DNA from: Leptobrachium leishanense
Taxonomy: Eukaryota > Chordata > Amphibia > Anura > Megophryidae
Assembly: GCA_009667805.1 (NCBI GenBank)
Contig: CM019070.1
Location: 55,227,735-55,291,734, forward strand
Direction of reading: 5' to 3'
Length of the DNA: 64,000 bases
The notes beneath the pieces were generated by a model. The model saw only the letters and a list, made by a program, of their open reading frames with translations. It had not been told where the DNA came from and did not search any database. Positions 35,760 to 47,079 of this stretch are shown one piece after another (within the stretch, counting starts at the first letter, position 1; each line of letters starts with the position of its first letter). The position numbers and the translations under genes are program-made.

Positions 35760-36855
35760 CCCCTTAAGGGCCGCTGACGTACCCTGTACGTCTTGTCCTC
35801 GGGTTTCCCTTAGACCCGCGGACGTACAGGGTACGTCAGCGGCGCCTAATCCCCCTCCCGCCCGATACTCACCTCCCTCGCTGGATCCCACGGCGATCTG
35901 GCAGGGAGGAAGCCTGCCCATGTGATTTACATGGGTAGGCGAGGCTGATGACGTCGCCACGCTGCGTGGTGATGTCATCAGCAGGCGTCCCCATGCATTT
36001 CAATGGAGGGGAGGGGGGGGGGCTCCTTCGGAGCCCTCTATCTCCCCAACCATTGAAGCTAGGGAGATGCCGTTTGCACTGCTGGAGAGGGGAGAGCCTC
36101 CCCTTTTCAGTGGTGTATGGCATTAACCGTTTCGCCGTCGGATCATGTTGCGGCGCCAAAACGCGATTCAAACCTGGAGGGGGGCTGACATCTTGGATGT
36201 CAGCCAAGCCTCCAGGTCCCCCCCCACCCACTGACAACCTCACCATATGTGTGAGGATGTCAGTGGGCCAGTTAACCATCTAGCTGCCATGTAGACCAGG
36301 TTTGGTTTTAAAAAAAATAATAAAAAAATTAAATAAAATAAAAAAATGTTTTGTTTTTTTCAAAAAAATTTTGTCTGGGGGGGGGGGGGATTAATTAAAT
36401 AGGACCTAGGCTGTCATCTAAAAAAAATTAGCACAAAATGGTCAGAATGAGCGCAGCGCACATAGGTGAACTGTCTCAGCAGTGAAGAGGTTAAAAAGCA
36501 GACGCATGTAAAAATTGGGTATTTCTAGTCTCGGGACAAAATTTTGAACCTATTTAGCCGGGGTCGTTTTGGGTGGTTGTAGATTTTGGGGATTAAATTA
36601 CGAAAAAGTGTGTTTTTACCATTTGTTTCCTCATATTTCATATTTTTTTTTTATAGTAAATTATTCGATATGATGGAAATAATGGTATTTCTAGAAAGTC
36701 CATTTAATGGCGGGAAAAAAAGAGTGTATAATATGTGTGGGTCGAATAAACGAGTAAGAGGAAAATTTGACCTAAACACTAACAGCGCAGAAACGTAAAA
36801 ACAGCAGCGGTCACTAAAAGACGGATTTGTGTAAAACCGCCCGGTCACTAAGGGG
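35760..36855. mobile_element. TTAA-flanked hairpin-rich element with a nested relative
   Basis: TTAA at 35756-35759 and 36856-36859; ends CCCCTTAAGGGCC and CACTAAGGGG. Hairpins include a 23-bp perfect stem (35770-35792 with 35821-35843), 35912-35940, 35944-35982, 36020-36036, 36171-36216 (core GGCTGACATC/GATGTCAGCC) and 36228-36264. A second TTAA-bounded unit (36123-36126 and 36491-36494) is nested inside, with ends CCGTTTCGCCG and CAGTGAAGAGG that resemble the family I ends at 6255-7455. There is no transposase. Confidence 0.7.
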
Positions 36856-36859
36856 TTAA

Positions 36860-37735
36860 TGTACAGTAAGGAGACACTAACGCTGAAAGCTTGTGGCTGG
36901 GTCAGGAGAGCAGCGAAATATTAAGCCAACGCTATTCTGTGTAACACTTTGAGTTGTTAGGGTATTATGGAGGGAATTCAGTGATTATGGCTCACAATTT
37001 ACCAATATTCTTCGTATAATGAATATCCCCTTTACTGTATTAGCTACGAACACACAAGAGAAACAAATTACAGAAAGGATATAACCAAGTATGGATTTTA
37101 AATCTGACATTAAGTCAATGTATTCCTCTGTCCCAGGTGCTACACTGGCCTTAGTTAGGGTTTCCAGGATTCCTACTAGATTACCTCAGAGGTATTTAAG
37201 AACGCCATGCCAAGAGGCCCTGTTGATTTACACCTCCTGGATTATGAGTTGGTTCAGACCTCACTTTGATTTGTGTTGGCATTCACGTCAAAATTTAACC
37301 CATTTTATTAATTTTCAACCATATCTTGATCTGAACGGAATAAGATATTATAAAGTCTTCACGTGTCGGCTACATTGCTAAATATACTAATCATTCCATT
37401 AGTGTGCACATTTTATCCCATTGCTGACCGCGGACATGCGATGCCATCCTACAGCAGGTGGGCTTTAACGCTGTGGGGCGGCATAGCACGTCCCGCAGCG
37501 TTTGATTGGCTAACGGCCCGCCTCCCTTCCCAGCACGCAGATCGCCAGCTGCGGGGGCTGCCTAGCAATGCAGGCAGTTCCCTGGCAGCCAATAGTGGCG
37601 ATCTGCATCACCTGACAGTCCCAATGTCTCAGCCAATGCTTGTAACATTGTCCCGCTCTTCTCCTCACTTGATCTGAGGCAAGGGAGGCAGAGAATCGTT
37701 GTAATTTTAAAAGTAAAGTGAAAAAAGTATATTTT
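36860..37735. other. Intron, no gene recognised
   Basis: About 880 bases. The stretch 37410-37680 is GC-richer (GGGCGGCATAGCACGTCCC) and may be an unassigned repeat. The rest looks single-copy. Confidence 0.4.
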
Positions 37736-37739
37736 TTAA

Positions 37740-38001
37740 CCCCTTCAGTGTAGAACTTAGAAAATTGCAAAATTTCCTATTTTCTCATAATAATTTTTAA
37801 ATTTTTTTCATATTAAAATATATTTTGTATACACATCTTTGATGGAAAATGAAAGCCCCATTTCTCCTGGACAAAATGATATATAATATGGGTGGGTGCA
37901 CTTTATATGAAAGAGGTAAATTATGGTTGAATGAACGAATAGCTGAAATTCTACTTTTAGAAGTGTTCCGAAATAGTAAAATTCCCTCTGTCCTTAAATG
38001 G
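37740..38001. mobile_element. Small TTAA-flanked element
   Basis: TTAA at 37736-37739 and 38002-38005; CCCCTTCAGTG at left and CTTAAATGG at right are weak inverted ends. The AT-rich interior resembles part of 36590-36800 (TGGATTTCTAGA-like and ATATGGGTGG segments). Confidence 0.5.
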
Positions 38002-38194
38002 TTAACCACACTAGAACCCACCCAAAAAAAAAATTATATATATATATATATATACACACACACAAAACATACACACACCTTGTATGCCTGTCATCATTGG
38101 GAGTTGTGAAATCAGAAACTTGGACATAAGGAGATCATGTCTGTTATGTGCATTGCATCAACAGGATCGTAGTCAAAAAGGAATGGGTATCTAT

Positions 38195-38688
38195 TAGGGC
38201 TGGGGAAATTAAATTTATTTTGATCAGCGGGGGCCCCCCCCCCATCAGCTCCGCCCATCGAATCCGGAGCTGTACTGGCTTCCTGGAGCCCTGGGCGGCC
38301 CTACAGAGGCGTGTGAAGCACACTGCTGTTGCGCCACCCTCCAGTCATGTGTGCAACGCACGCGTCACACACAGCGACTGGCGCAGGAAGAAGATGGCAG
38401 ACGAGAAGGCAGCGGAGGGCAGCGGAGGAACGGGGAGTATGGTGCTGCCGGTCTCAGTCCAGCCTCGGACCCAGCCAAACCCCAGCAGGGCTCAGACCCC
38501 AGACAAGACCAAGACCCAGACCCAAGGGCCAGGGTCCAGACCAAGACCCAGACAGATCAGCTAAAAGTAGTTGGATCTGTATGTTCGTTATAAATCAAAT
38601 TTTAAAAAAAGAAACCCGATTAAAAAAAAAAAAAAAAAAAAAAAAATGGATTAATCGAACACGAACATTTTAATCAGTATCAGCGCTA
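38195..38688. mobile_element. hAT element with perfect 8-bp duplication and exon-like interior
   Basis: Ends TAGGGCTGGGGAAATTAAAT and TTTTAATCAGTATCAGCGCTA are imperfect inverted repeats. GTATCTAT occurs at 38187-38194 and at 38689-38696. The AT-rich ends contrast with a GC-rich interior (about 38230-38560) that holds AAGATGGCAGACGAG, a strong Kozak start followed by about 54 codons (MADEKAAEGSGGTGSM...). A long A run (about 38621-38646) sits near the right end. Confidence 0.8.
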
Positions 38689-38734
38689 GTATCTATGTGT
38701 CTACAGTAAAGCAGAGCGAGAACCCCAATGGCCG

Positions 38735-38782
38735 ATGTATATCAGCATGACTAAAGCCATGTGAGGCTGAAACAGCGCTGCT
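38735..38782 (+). ncRNA. Hammerhead-like relic 4
   Basis: Reads ATGACTAAAGCC, loop ATGTGA, GGCT, then GAAACAGCGCTG. The AGCC/GGCT stem sits between a TGANNA motif and GAAAC, as in the other relics. Weaker than relics 1-3. Confidence 0.3.
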
Positions 38783-39404
38783 TTTGTGGTGTTTGTCTCC
38801 AATAAAGACCCACATTATTGTCAGCACTGGGTTACCCACTTTCCAGCATTTTATATGGGTACCCATGTGTGACAGGCTGACAGATGGGTCTCCTCTCTCG
38901 CCATTAGGTGCAGCAAAAGAAAATTACATGCATCTCCAGAGGAAGGACATCGCTACCAACAGATTAAACCCCCAGACAACGAGACATTGATTGGCGCATA
39001 TGAGACGGTTTTGTCATATTTTTTAGAAAACACCAAAAATCTAATTAGTGGTGCGATTTCAAAGAATTTGCAATTTTTCCTGTTTCTCCCAGAACCTCCT
39101 ACCATCCACGTCCTCCAAAATAAAAGGCTAGAGGCTGCTTTAGTTCTAGATTAACCACGCAACCCAGGGAAAGCCAACCTTGGCATCTTCAATGTTTGGG
39201 AAGAACATGCCCCCTGATGCTTAGTGAGCCCTCAGAATGTCCCAGCACCACGGGACATTTGGTTCTGACATATTTGGGTTGACAAGGTTAGGCCAGTGTA
39301 ATTTACATACACAGATAAAGCTCCTAAGCACGTGAATAATTACAGCATTTTAATACATTGAGACCATGGCATATAACAAAAAAAAATTAGAAAGACGGAC
39401 TTAC

Positions 39405-41525
39405 GCTGTTTTTCGTCACTGCAAAATACTGAAGGTTTCTCAGGTGCTGAACTTCCTCCGGAATAAATGACAAGTTGTTGTAGCTCACATCTAGGACTCT
39501 TAATTTGTTACAGAGGAATAGTTGTAGAGGCAGGATTTCGATGTTATTGTGATTTAAATAGAGTTGTTCTAGATTTGCCAGCGCCCCGATCTGGAGTGGA
39601 ATATAGGCAATGGCGTTATGCCACAACTTCAAAGAGGTCAGCTTCTGCAAGTGCTGAAAGCTAATTATTTCTTCAACAGTCTTAAAGTTATTCCCTCGGA
39701 AGTCTATTTCCCGCAGCTCACTCAGACTGAAAATGGAGTGAGGGATACGTTCCAGGTCACAGCTGATCAGTTCTAAGCAAGCAAGGTTTATCATTTTTTT
39801 CAAGCTGATTAACACCATCAGCTTATTCCCTTCGTTGTTGATTGACAGCTTCTCCAAAGACGGTAGCATGTCTGTAACCACTTGTGGAATACGCGCCAGA
39901 CTGCTCTTGAAGTACAGCGACGCCAGATTCTTCAGGTCCTGAAGGCCCTCGATGCATGTAGAATTGTAGCTATCGAGAGAACCGGCGATGTAGATATCCT
40001 TTAGGTTTTTCAGAAGGAAAACCCAAGATGGGATCTTTTCCATGGCGGTAAATTTCAAATGCAGTGCCTCTAGGTTCTCCGCTAAAAAACTCAGGGCCTG
40101 TAGATCCACAGTAAGCGTCGAGTGGTAAAGATGAAGCTCTTTAAGGTTGACTAGCTGCGTTATCATTGGAGTAAGTTTAGCATCTGGGATCAGTTCTAAG
40201 CGCAGAACCTCAATCTCATTTAGTTCAAAGACGTTGTCTGGCACCCCACTCAACATGAAAAGATGGAGCTCGATGTTGTCCTTTGAATTCCTTGTGAGCT
40301 TATTCCTAAGCATGTCCACTGTCCATTCGTTGTTGAGGCTGATCTGTTTAAGTTTGTTCTCACTAACCTCGGATAAAAATATGGAGAACCGTTTGGCATA
40401 CAGTGGATCATACTGGTCTGCCAAGTGGAGGATGAAGGCAAAATCGTTTTGGACATCAGGGATGTCACTGTAATTACTTTTTTCTCGCACAGCTTCAAAC
40501 GAGTACTGTTTCAGAGAACTTCTTAGCATCCACCACAGGCTGTAAAAGCAGGCAAAGCCATACAAAAATACAAGCAGAACATAAAAAGACGCCAAAACCT
40601 TGAAAATTGCAGCAAGAGAGTAGACACACTGATATCTCTTGTACCCAGTAAATGCCTCAATGTCAACAATGCAGTCAATTTCAAATGTTATATGCGTCAA
40701 GAAGTAAGACACGTATGTAATAATTACAAGCAGTGCTATGACTTTAACCACAATTTGCTTCATGTACAATCTGTATATAATGTCTTTTTGCTCCACGTGT
40801 AGTCTGAACCTGCGCACCTTCTCAAACAAAGCTTTGGCCTGTTCGCCTTCTTTTTTATCCAGAACACTTGACCCATCATCTTCCACCGCGGTTGACTCAA
40901 CTCCTGCCTGCAGGGGTTGCTTTGCTGTGTCGTTGTCTTCCGCACTGGACGACGAAGATGTCAAGAGCCGAGATCTTTTCCGTACTTGTGTTTTTACCGT
41001 CTGTTCGGCGACGGTTTCTGACAAAGCTCTCGTTGTCCATGGGGAATCAAAGCATTTATAGAGTATGGCTACAAAGTGCTCCAGTCTAGAACTCGTGCTC
41101 GGGTAGTGAAGCCAAAAGTTACTGCAAACTGCAAAGATGATTGTGTGCAGAAACACCAAGTAAGGGAAAAACTTTGCAAACCAGTGGAGCCGTTTCTCGT
41201 AACACACGGCGTCAATATACGCATATTGTTGTCGATGCAGGTCATTTTGAATACCGGCAGGGTGACTGGATAGTTTGTGAGGAATTGCTGATAAGTTAAT
41301 CTTTGCTGCGACTTGTTCAAGAGGGTGAACGCAATGATTGTCTACTTCAGCTTTACACGGAAGACATAACATCCTGCTCTGTGTAAGCTGCAGTGCACCA
41401 GATAGAACAGCAATCATCAACATGACCATTGTGATATAATACCAAAACACGTCCCACCATGGCTTTAGAATGTGAGAAGATGACTGGGCGTCTGCCAAAA
41501 ATCTCAGCTCTGTCACGGTTATCAT
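39405..41525 (-). CDS. LRRC8B: LRRC8B, large coding exon
   Basis: 707 codons from ATG at 41525 (MITVTELRFLADAQSS) to Ser at the donor. It encodes LRRC8B, a subunit of the volume-regulated anion channel, which assembles with LRRC8A. Family features: pannexin-like membrane part with segments at about 22-47, 117-139, 258-278 and 306-331; extracellular cysteines C54, C57, C65, C108, C285 and C300; a possible glycosylation site N77-L-S; a Ser-rich, acidic intracellular loop (about 185-225); then leucine-rich repeats from about 390. LKPWWDVFWYYIT and SRLEHFVAILYKCFDSPWTT are close to mammalian LRRC8B and unlike LRRC8A. I chose this start because the acceptor (CTCCCCAG|TATTGCC, exon from 41545) lies only 20 bases upstream; the longer frame to 41597 runs into the intron. 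Total with the last exon is 791 residues, near the mammalian length of about 803. Confidence 0.96.
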
Positions 41526-41560
41526 GGCTTCAATTGATGGCAATACTGGGGAGAAAAGAA
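41526..41560 (-). promoter_or_regulatory. LRRC8B: Splice acceptor and 5' UTR stub upstream of the LRRC8B start
   Basis: Minus strand shows a pyrimidine tract ending CTTTTCTCCCCAG, with the AG at 41547-41546. Twenty bases of 5' UTR follow before the ATG. Hence the gene has at least one upstream exon at higher coordinates. Confidence 0.85.
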
Positions 41561-42604
41561 AAAAAATTGAAAGCACTTCCCTAGTGTACTGCGCCATTTA
41601 AATAACTTCGGCAATGGTATTTCTTTCCGAGGGATTGGGCAATAAGAAGAATTTTATAATATTGTGTCACATGATTTATAACAACAAATTATTTGCACAC
41701 TGTCCCACGTTAGCTATCTAGGATAAGATAAAACCACCAAAACCTGCTATAAACATGCAATACTTTTATTGCATCCATGAAAACATTAACATCAAATCCA
41801 ATAGCGGAAGCTCGGACTGATAAACAGGAATATTTTCAAGGCTTTAAGTTTCTAGGACAACTATGCCGTTACAACGTGATATTTATTTATAAAGTATTTT
41901 ACCAGGAAGGATACATTGAGATTTCTCTCGGTTTCAAGTATGTCCTGGGTTCAAGAACATTGAAAGGTTATAATATTAGTCTATTCGGTTAGAAATGCAC
42001 GCTTTGGGAAAAAAAATAGATTAATTAAAGAAAAAAAAACTACTAGAATAACAACTATCTTAACTTAAGGCATGGTGATATTATCAATAAGGTAAATACA
42101 TTAAATCTGCGTATTCGTGCTTTAAAGAAAAAAAAAAACCTATTTTTTTGGGCTCACAGCATGCATAACCAGGGCATAGATTATCAATTCAAGGCTGTAT
42201 CGATGGATTATCTGAATCGATTTCAGCCGCCTTAGGTCATTGTAATGTATTCAGACACTGCCTCTGCATTGGATAAAACTCACCACACTCTGCTGCAGCC
42301 AACAAGCAGTACAGACCGATTCGTCAGTCTGGGGGTCTGCACCTTTTAAAATGTTTTATCCTCGACATCTCTGCATTAGATTTCATTCCGGAGCAGATAA
42401 CAGCAGCATCTTGATTCTCCTACTGAGAACAGAAAAGGAGGAAACGCTGAATCATGCAGAAAAAAAAACCACATCCGCAATAATATTATTAGGCCACAAA
42501 AATAAAATAGAATCACTGCTGCAACTGAATTTACATACATATATAAAAATCACCAGAGTATTGCAGTACGTAGCGATACCTTTTTTATTGGACTAACGGT
42601 ACAT
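41561..42604 (-). other. Presumed LRRC8B 5' intron, proximal part
   Basis: AT-rich, with a reverse LINE tail at about 41876-41965 (TTTATTTATAAAGTATTTTA, ACCAGGAAGGATACATTGAG). The remainder has no recognised repeat or exon. Confidence 0.5.
41876..41965 (-). repeat. LINE 3'-tail repeat, copy 4
   Basis: Reverse copy of the tail family, extending through TATGTCCTGGGTTCAAGAAC. It gives the longest match with the plus-strand copy at 4395. Confidence 0.65.
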
Positions 42605-42636
42605 TTAGGCTGGGGTCAGACCAGCGCACTTTTAAC

Positions 42637-44051
42637 TATCTAAGGGTAAGTAGTCGATGTAATAGAGCAGCAGGAAATGCTAGCAGAATGCTTGGTTGTG
42701 TAGGGAGAGGTATTAGCAGTAGGAAAAGGGAAGTGCTCATGCCACTGTACAGAGCACTGGTGAGACCTCACTTGGAGTACTGTGTGCAGTACTGGAGACC
42801 GTATCTCCAGAAGGATATAGACATCTTAGAGAGAGTTCAGAGAAGGGCTACTAAAATGGTGTACGGCTTGAAGGAGAAAAGTTACCAGGAAAGGCTTAAA
42901 GGAACACTCCAGGCTGAAAATCAACCCCCCTTGTTTTTACATTATATTAAAGCTATTGCCCTAACTAGTAATTGAGTATATATATATATATTTATTTAAT
43001 GTAATACTTACCCTAAAAACGACACTTTTCCAACAGCGTTTTTTTTTTTTTTACTCACCTCCCTCCTCTTCCGCTCCCGGCGTGGAACACTTGGAACTTG
43101 GCTACAGGTTTACGTGCAAAGCGCGCATGCGCGCCTATCACGTAAACTAGCCAATGAGCAGGCTTCCTCCCGGAATCCTGCTCATTCAACTGCACATGCA
43201 CGGTGCAGTGCGCGTTCAGAGGCGAGGTGAGCTGAAGTTCACCCCGCCTGCTCGTCTAAAAATCCACTCCCCCTCACAGTTCTTCTCTTCTCTTGATGAG
43301 GCGTGCCAAACGAAGTTGCGTGCGCAGCAACACTCTTAGGCGGAGGAGAAGGAGGAGGAGGTGGTGGATCCGGCTCCTTCACCTGCGCGTTCCCGCGAAT
43401 CTGCCGGAGCGGTGGGACGTCATTGCGCTAGTAGCGCGATGACGTCCCAACTTTCCCGAGAGTTCTAAAAAGCGGGAAGTTGAAACACGATCGGCTGATT
43501 GACAGCTGGGAGGGCGGAGGCAAGTCCTCCACTTCTCTCAGCAATATCAGCCGATCGGGAAAACGTAGAAGGGGGGGGGGGGGAGGAATGGGATACTTCA
43601 GGCAATATGACCACCTTAAAAAGCTGAGGTGGTCATATTGCCTGGAGTATCCCTTTAATGATCTTAACATGTACAGCTTGGAAAAAAGACGAGACAGAGG
43701 AGATATGATAGAAACATTTAAATACGTAAAGGGAATCCACAAAGTAGAGGAAGGGAGTATATTTAAAAGGAAACAAAATAGCAAAACAAGAGGACATAGT
43801 CTTAGATTAGAAGGGTAAAGGTTTAAAAGTAACATCAGGAAGCATTATTTTACTGAGAGGGTGGTGGATACATGGAACAGTCTTCCAGTTGAAGTGGTAG
43901 AGGCCAAAACAGTAATTGAATTTAAGCAAGCATGGGATAGGCATAAGGCTATCCTAAACAAAAGATAAATCCAGGTAAAGTATCCATGTAATTGGGCAGA
44001 CTAGATGGGCCGAAAGGTTCTTATCTGCCGACATTTTTCTATGTTTCTATG
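42637..44051 (+). mobile_element. 5'-truncated CR1-type LINE, split by a TTAA MITE
   Basis: Encodes the C-terminal part of a CR1-type RT polyprotein (LYRALVRPHLEYCVQYWRPY, LQKDIDILERVQRRATKMVY) and ends in TTTCTATG repeats, like the octamer tails of CR1. A near-identical copy without the insert is at 59654-60478. It is cut at 42899 by the family G MITE and has a stop near 43816, so it is dead. Confidence 0.85.
42900..43654 (+). mobile_element. Family G (TTAA) MITE, copy 2, inside the CR1 copy
   Basis: TTAA at 42896-42899 and 43655-43658. Ends AGGAACACTCCAGGC and GCCTGGAGTATCCCT match at 13 of 15 positions. The CR1 copy at 60081-60100 shows the empty site with one TTAA (60086-60089), which proves the target duplication. 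Interior GCGCGCATGCGCGC is shared with 30336-30936. Confidence 0.92.
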
Positions 44052-44455
44052 TTAACGTGCGTTCTGGCGCACAGAATTACGGCCGCACTAGCAGCAGATG
44101 ACGGGCAATGACGGCCAATATACGATGTACGGCCGCACAAAAGTCCGGCCGTGCAACGCAAGTGGAATTTGAACGCATTTTTCTGAGAACGCTGAACCGC
44201 TAGTACTGGTGTACTGAGTGCGCAGCTGCGGCATAGCGGCGTGTTTGCGTGATTAGGAGATGTCAGACGCTGCTAATGTCCAGCCTACATAACATCCAGA
44301 CGCAAAAAGAGTTTTGACGATCCGTACAAAATCACGCCTGAAAATGCGCGTCGTCTGACCGTTTTTGCGCATTCCGTGAAAAAATACGTCAATGCGTTTG
44401 GACGCACTTTTTCATGTTCGCGGGGAAAAATGCTTTCGTCTGACCCTAGCCTTAA

Positions 44456-46657
44456 AAGACGAGCTTTCGAGAGTGAAACCTCTCTTCCTCAGGTCTGGAA
44501 GCTATACTATGAGAAATAATAGATTAGATACTCATTTCTACTGGAAACTTTCAAAAGTAAATTCAAATTTTCGGTTAAAAAAGAAAAAAAAAAAAAAAAA
44601 AAAAATCCGCTATAAGCACTGTGTAAAATGGAACGAAATTTCCAATTCAGCAATTTGGGCTTATCAAGTGCAATTCTCCAGAACTGCAACTGCTTAGTGG
44701 ATAACCCCTTAAATTACCTGTTCTACATTAAATAAACGGTCATTTCGCTCATACATTACAGGCCATCATTAGATCTATAAAAAGGAGAGCCATAGAATCC
44801 AAATTTACATACTGCAGCTTGTTGTACATAAAATGATCATATAAGAGGTCCCCACACCAGCACAGCTTTACTGTAGGAATATTTTGGAGGTTGCAGGAGA
44901 GGCTGTCCACGTCAGAGGTTTAGAAGGTTCGCTCACTTTGCTGTAAAGGGTACTGCAAAGTATTGGGACATACAATAAAATACTTGCATGTTGACTAGGA
45001 TGTGAGTAGTCAGCAGGAAGTTGTGGGATTTACACTTTTGCAAAAATCAGCAAAATTGTAGAACGGATTTGAGACAGAGGTCATGCGGATTCCCTAATAG
45101 ACCAAATGGGCCTTCCGAATCGTTTGATAAGCTTTGGTTTTTAGATATTTATCATTATACGTTTAGGGACATAAAACAGATTATTGATGCTTATAAAATA
45201 ATTCTATATGTTATTATTATTTAGACTCGGTTTTCAAAACGCAGGTCCAACCAAAGCCAGGACGCTCGCTACTCAATGAATCAGGTTACATTGTTTGAAC
45301 AATAAGGATTAGATTTGCAAGATGATAAAACATTCTAAAATAATTTACAACAATTTATTTATAATCTAGGACTCTTTACTTTTCAGTACAATGTTCCTTT
45401 TTAAGTAGAGTGTCTTTTTTTATGCCCATAAATAATTGGGTAGAGGCTGTCAGCAGTCTCTGCCCAATATTTTTTTTTTATTTTAGGGGTGAATTTACTC
45501 ACCTTTTGTCCCTCGCCATGCGCAGCGCCTCTTCGGTAGGGATGAGCCGAACACCCCCGTGTTCAGTTCGCATTCGAACTTTTCAAAAGTTCGAATTCAA
45601 ACACAAACTCAAAGTTCGATTTTTAGAGTGCCCTCCAAGAGGGCATTTATGCTAGATATTTGACATAAAAAGGGTGTATGGGGGTCCGGGTAGTGCCCTG
45701 GGGGACAGGAAACAAGGACAAAAAAGTAAAAAAAAAGACTTTTTAACCCCTTCACTGCTGGCGACGTCCTCAGTTACTCCCGCTGTACGCTGAGGAGGAC
45801 GTGTCCCACACGTCATCAGCTTTGCGGGACCCCCCGGCGGAGATACTCTGTATCTTGCTTACATACTTTGTTTCCCATAGTTCTTTTTTTTTCCTACATC
45901 CGTCAAGAAAAACAGACCGTGTGGTGTCTACAGTATCTTCCGTCAGTACATCTGTCCATTCTGCACACACGCAGAGTGCGCTCAGACTGCGTTCATCTCA
46001 CAGCCTAAAAGCACGAGAAAAAAAAAAAAAAAAACAACAAAAAATATGTTTTTACCAGTTCCAGGAGTCTGACTTGTTGAAAAACTATTGAGTGTTAGAT
46101 TTCAAAGCTTGTCACATAAAACACATAGCCATTCATGAAAAGCGGTTTCATCATAATAGAAGTATTAGATCTTGTTAAATCAGGTTTCGAGTACGCAAAA
46201 GAGATCCTGTCCGGAAGACAGAACAGCTAAAATGTCCAAAGACAATACTAGGGCTTCCTCGAGGATGAGATTTTGTTTCTATGTTGGCCACAGATACTCT
46301 GGGAAGAGATTTAGTGTGGAATCAATGGAGATAATCCCATGGGGAAGAGGCTCATGGAAGGTTTTCAGTGAGAAAAACATTAATTTAGGTCTGGGGCAGC
46401 ATTAAAATAAAACAAAATGTCCTGCTGAGTGAAGCGAAAAGAGAAACACAAAAAAAGAAAAGAAGGATGTGAAGTCTCGAATTGTGTTGTCACAAAAAAA
46501 AAAACAACAAAAACCCGAAATAACCAGCCAATTCCACAAAATAAAAGAAAAAAAACTCTTGCAGGAATGAGCTGAGGGTCAAGTGACAACTAGATGCTGA
46601 TATTTTGGTGACCCTCCTGGGCTGGTGAAATTAGGCTGCTTCCTTAGCGAACACCAT
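44456..46657. other. Presumed intron with repeat fragments
   Basis: Contains an A run at about 44582-44604, the dispersed segment at about 45395-45540 shared with 26640-26770, a TAGGGATGAGCCGAACACCC repeat end at 45538 with a TTCGAACTTTT palindrome at about 45575-45598, a TTAACCCC start near 45745, and a fragment of the divergent family C subfamily at about 45865-46015 (CGCAGAGTGCGCTCAGACTG). No exon is recognised. Confidence 0.5.
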
Positions 46658-46660
46658 TTA

Positions 46661-47076
46661 GGCTAGGGTCAGACTAACGCATTTTTCACAGCGGCCATCA
46701 AAAAGTGCGTCCGAACGCATTGCCGTATTTTTTCACGGAATGAGCGAAAACGGTCATACGATGCGCATTTTTGTGCGTTATTTTTTACAGATCCAAACCA
46801 GGAAACTTTGGGTGTCTGGACGTTATGTTGGCCGGACATGAGCAGGGTCTGACGTCTCCAAATCACGCACACACGCCGCTAGTGGACGCAGCGCAAGCTG
46901 TACGTCAGTACTAGCGTTTCTGCGTTCTCGAAAAAATGCGTTCATTTTCCACTTGCGTTGCGCGGCCGGACTTTCGTGCTGCCGTACTTCGTATATTGGC
47001 CGTCATTTGCTGCTAGTGCGGCCGTGATTAAGTGCGCCTAAACGCACGTTAAAAATGCGTTAGTCTGACCCCAGCC
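46661..47076 (+). mobile_element. Family C MITE, copy 7
   Basis: TTA on both sides (46658-46660 and 47077-47079). Ends GGCTAGGGTCAGACTAACGC and a GTCTGACCCCAGCC right end. It contains AAACCAGGAAACTTTGGGTG, which it shares with copies 9 and 10 and not with the others, so these three form a subgroup. Confidence 0.82.
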
Positions 47077-47079
47077 TTA

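Larger units (their letters stand above)
35242..39404 (-). other. LRRC8B: LRRC8B intron between the two coding exons
   Basis: Donor GTAAGT begins at 39404 (AGC|GTAAGT) and the acceptor AG is at 35243-35242. The intron is phase 0. It contains TTAA elements at 35760-36855 and 37740-38001, a hAT element at 38195-38688, poly-C near 35631-35646 and a (TA)n(CA)n microsatellite near 38034-38065. No coding exon is recognised inside. Confidence 0.85.
42608..44451 (-). mobile_element. Family C MITE, copy 6, split by a CR1 insertion
   Basis: TTA at 42605-42607 and 44452-44454. The two outer parts (42608-42636 and 44052-44451) join to a normal family C sequence. Between them is a 5'-truncated CR1 LINE, flanked by TTAAC on both sides (42632-42636 and 44052-44056). 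Confidence 0.85.

Noticed and set aside
38148..38673. Processed pseudogene with poly-A tail
   Set aside because: The A run lies inside a unit bounded by hAT ends and an 8-bp duplication, so it is better read as part of a hAT element.
41526..41597. 24-codon N-terminal extension of LRRC8B
   Set aside because: It crosses a clear pyrimidine tract and splice acceptor, and the family start MIT.TEL begins at 41525.
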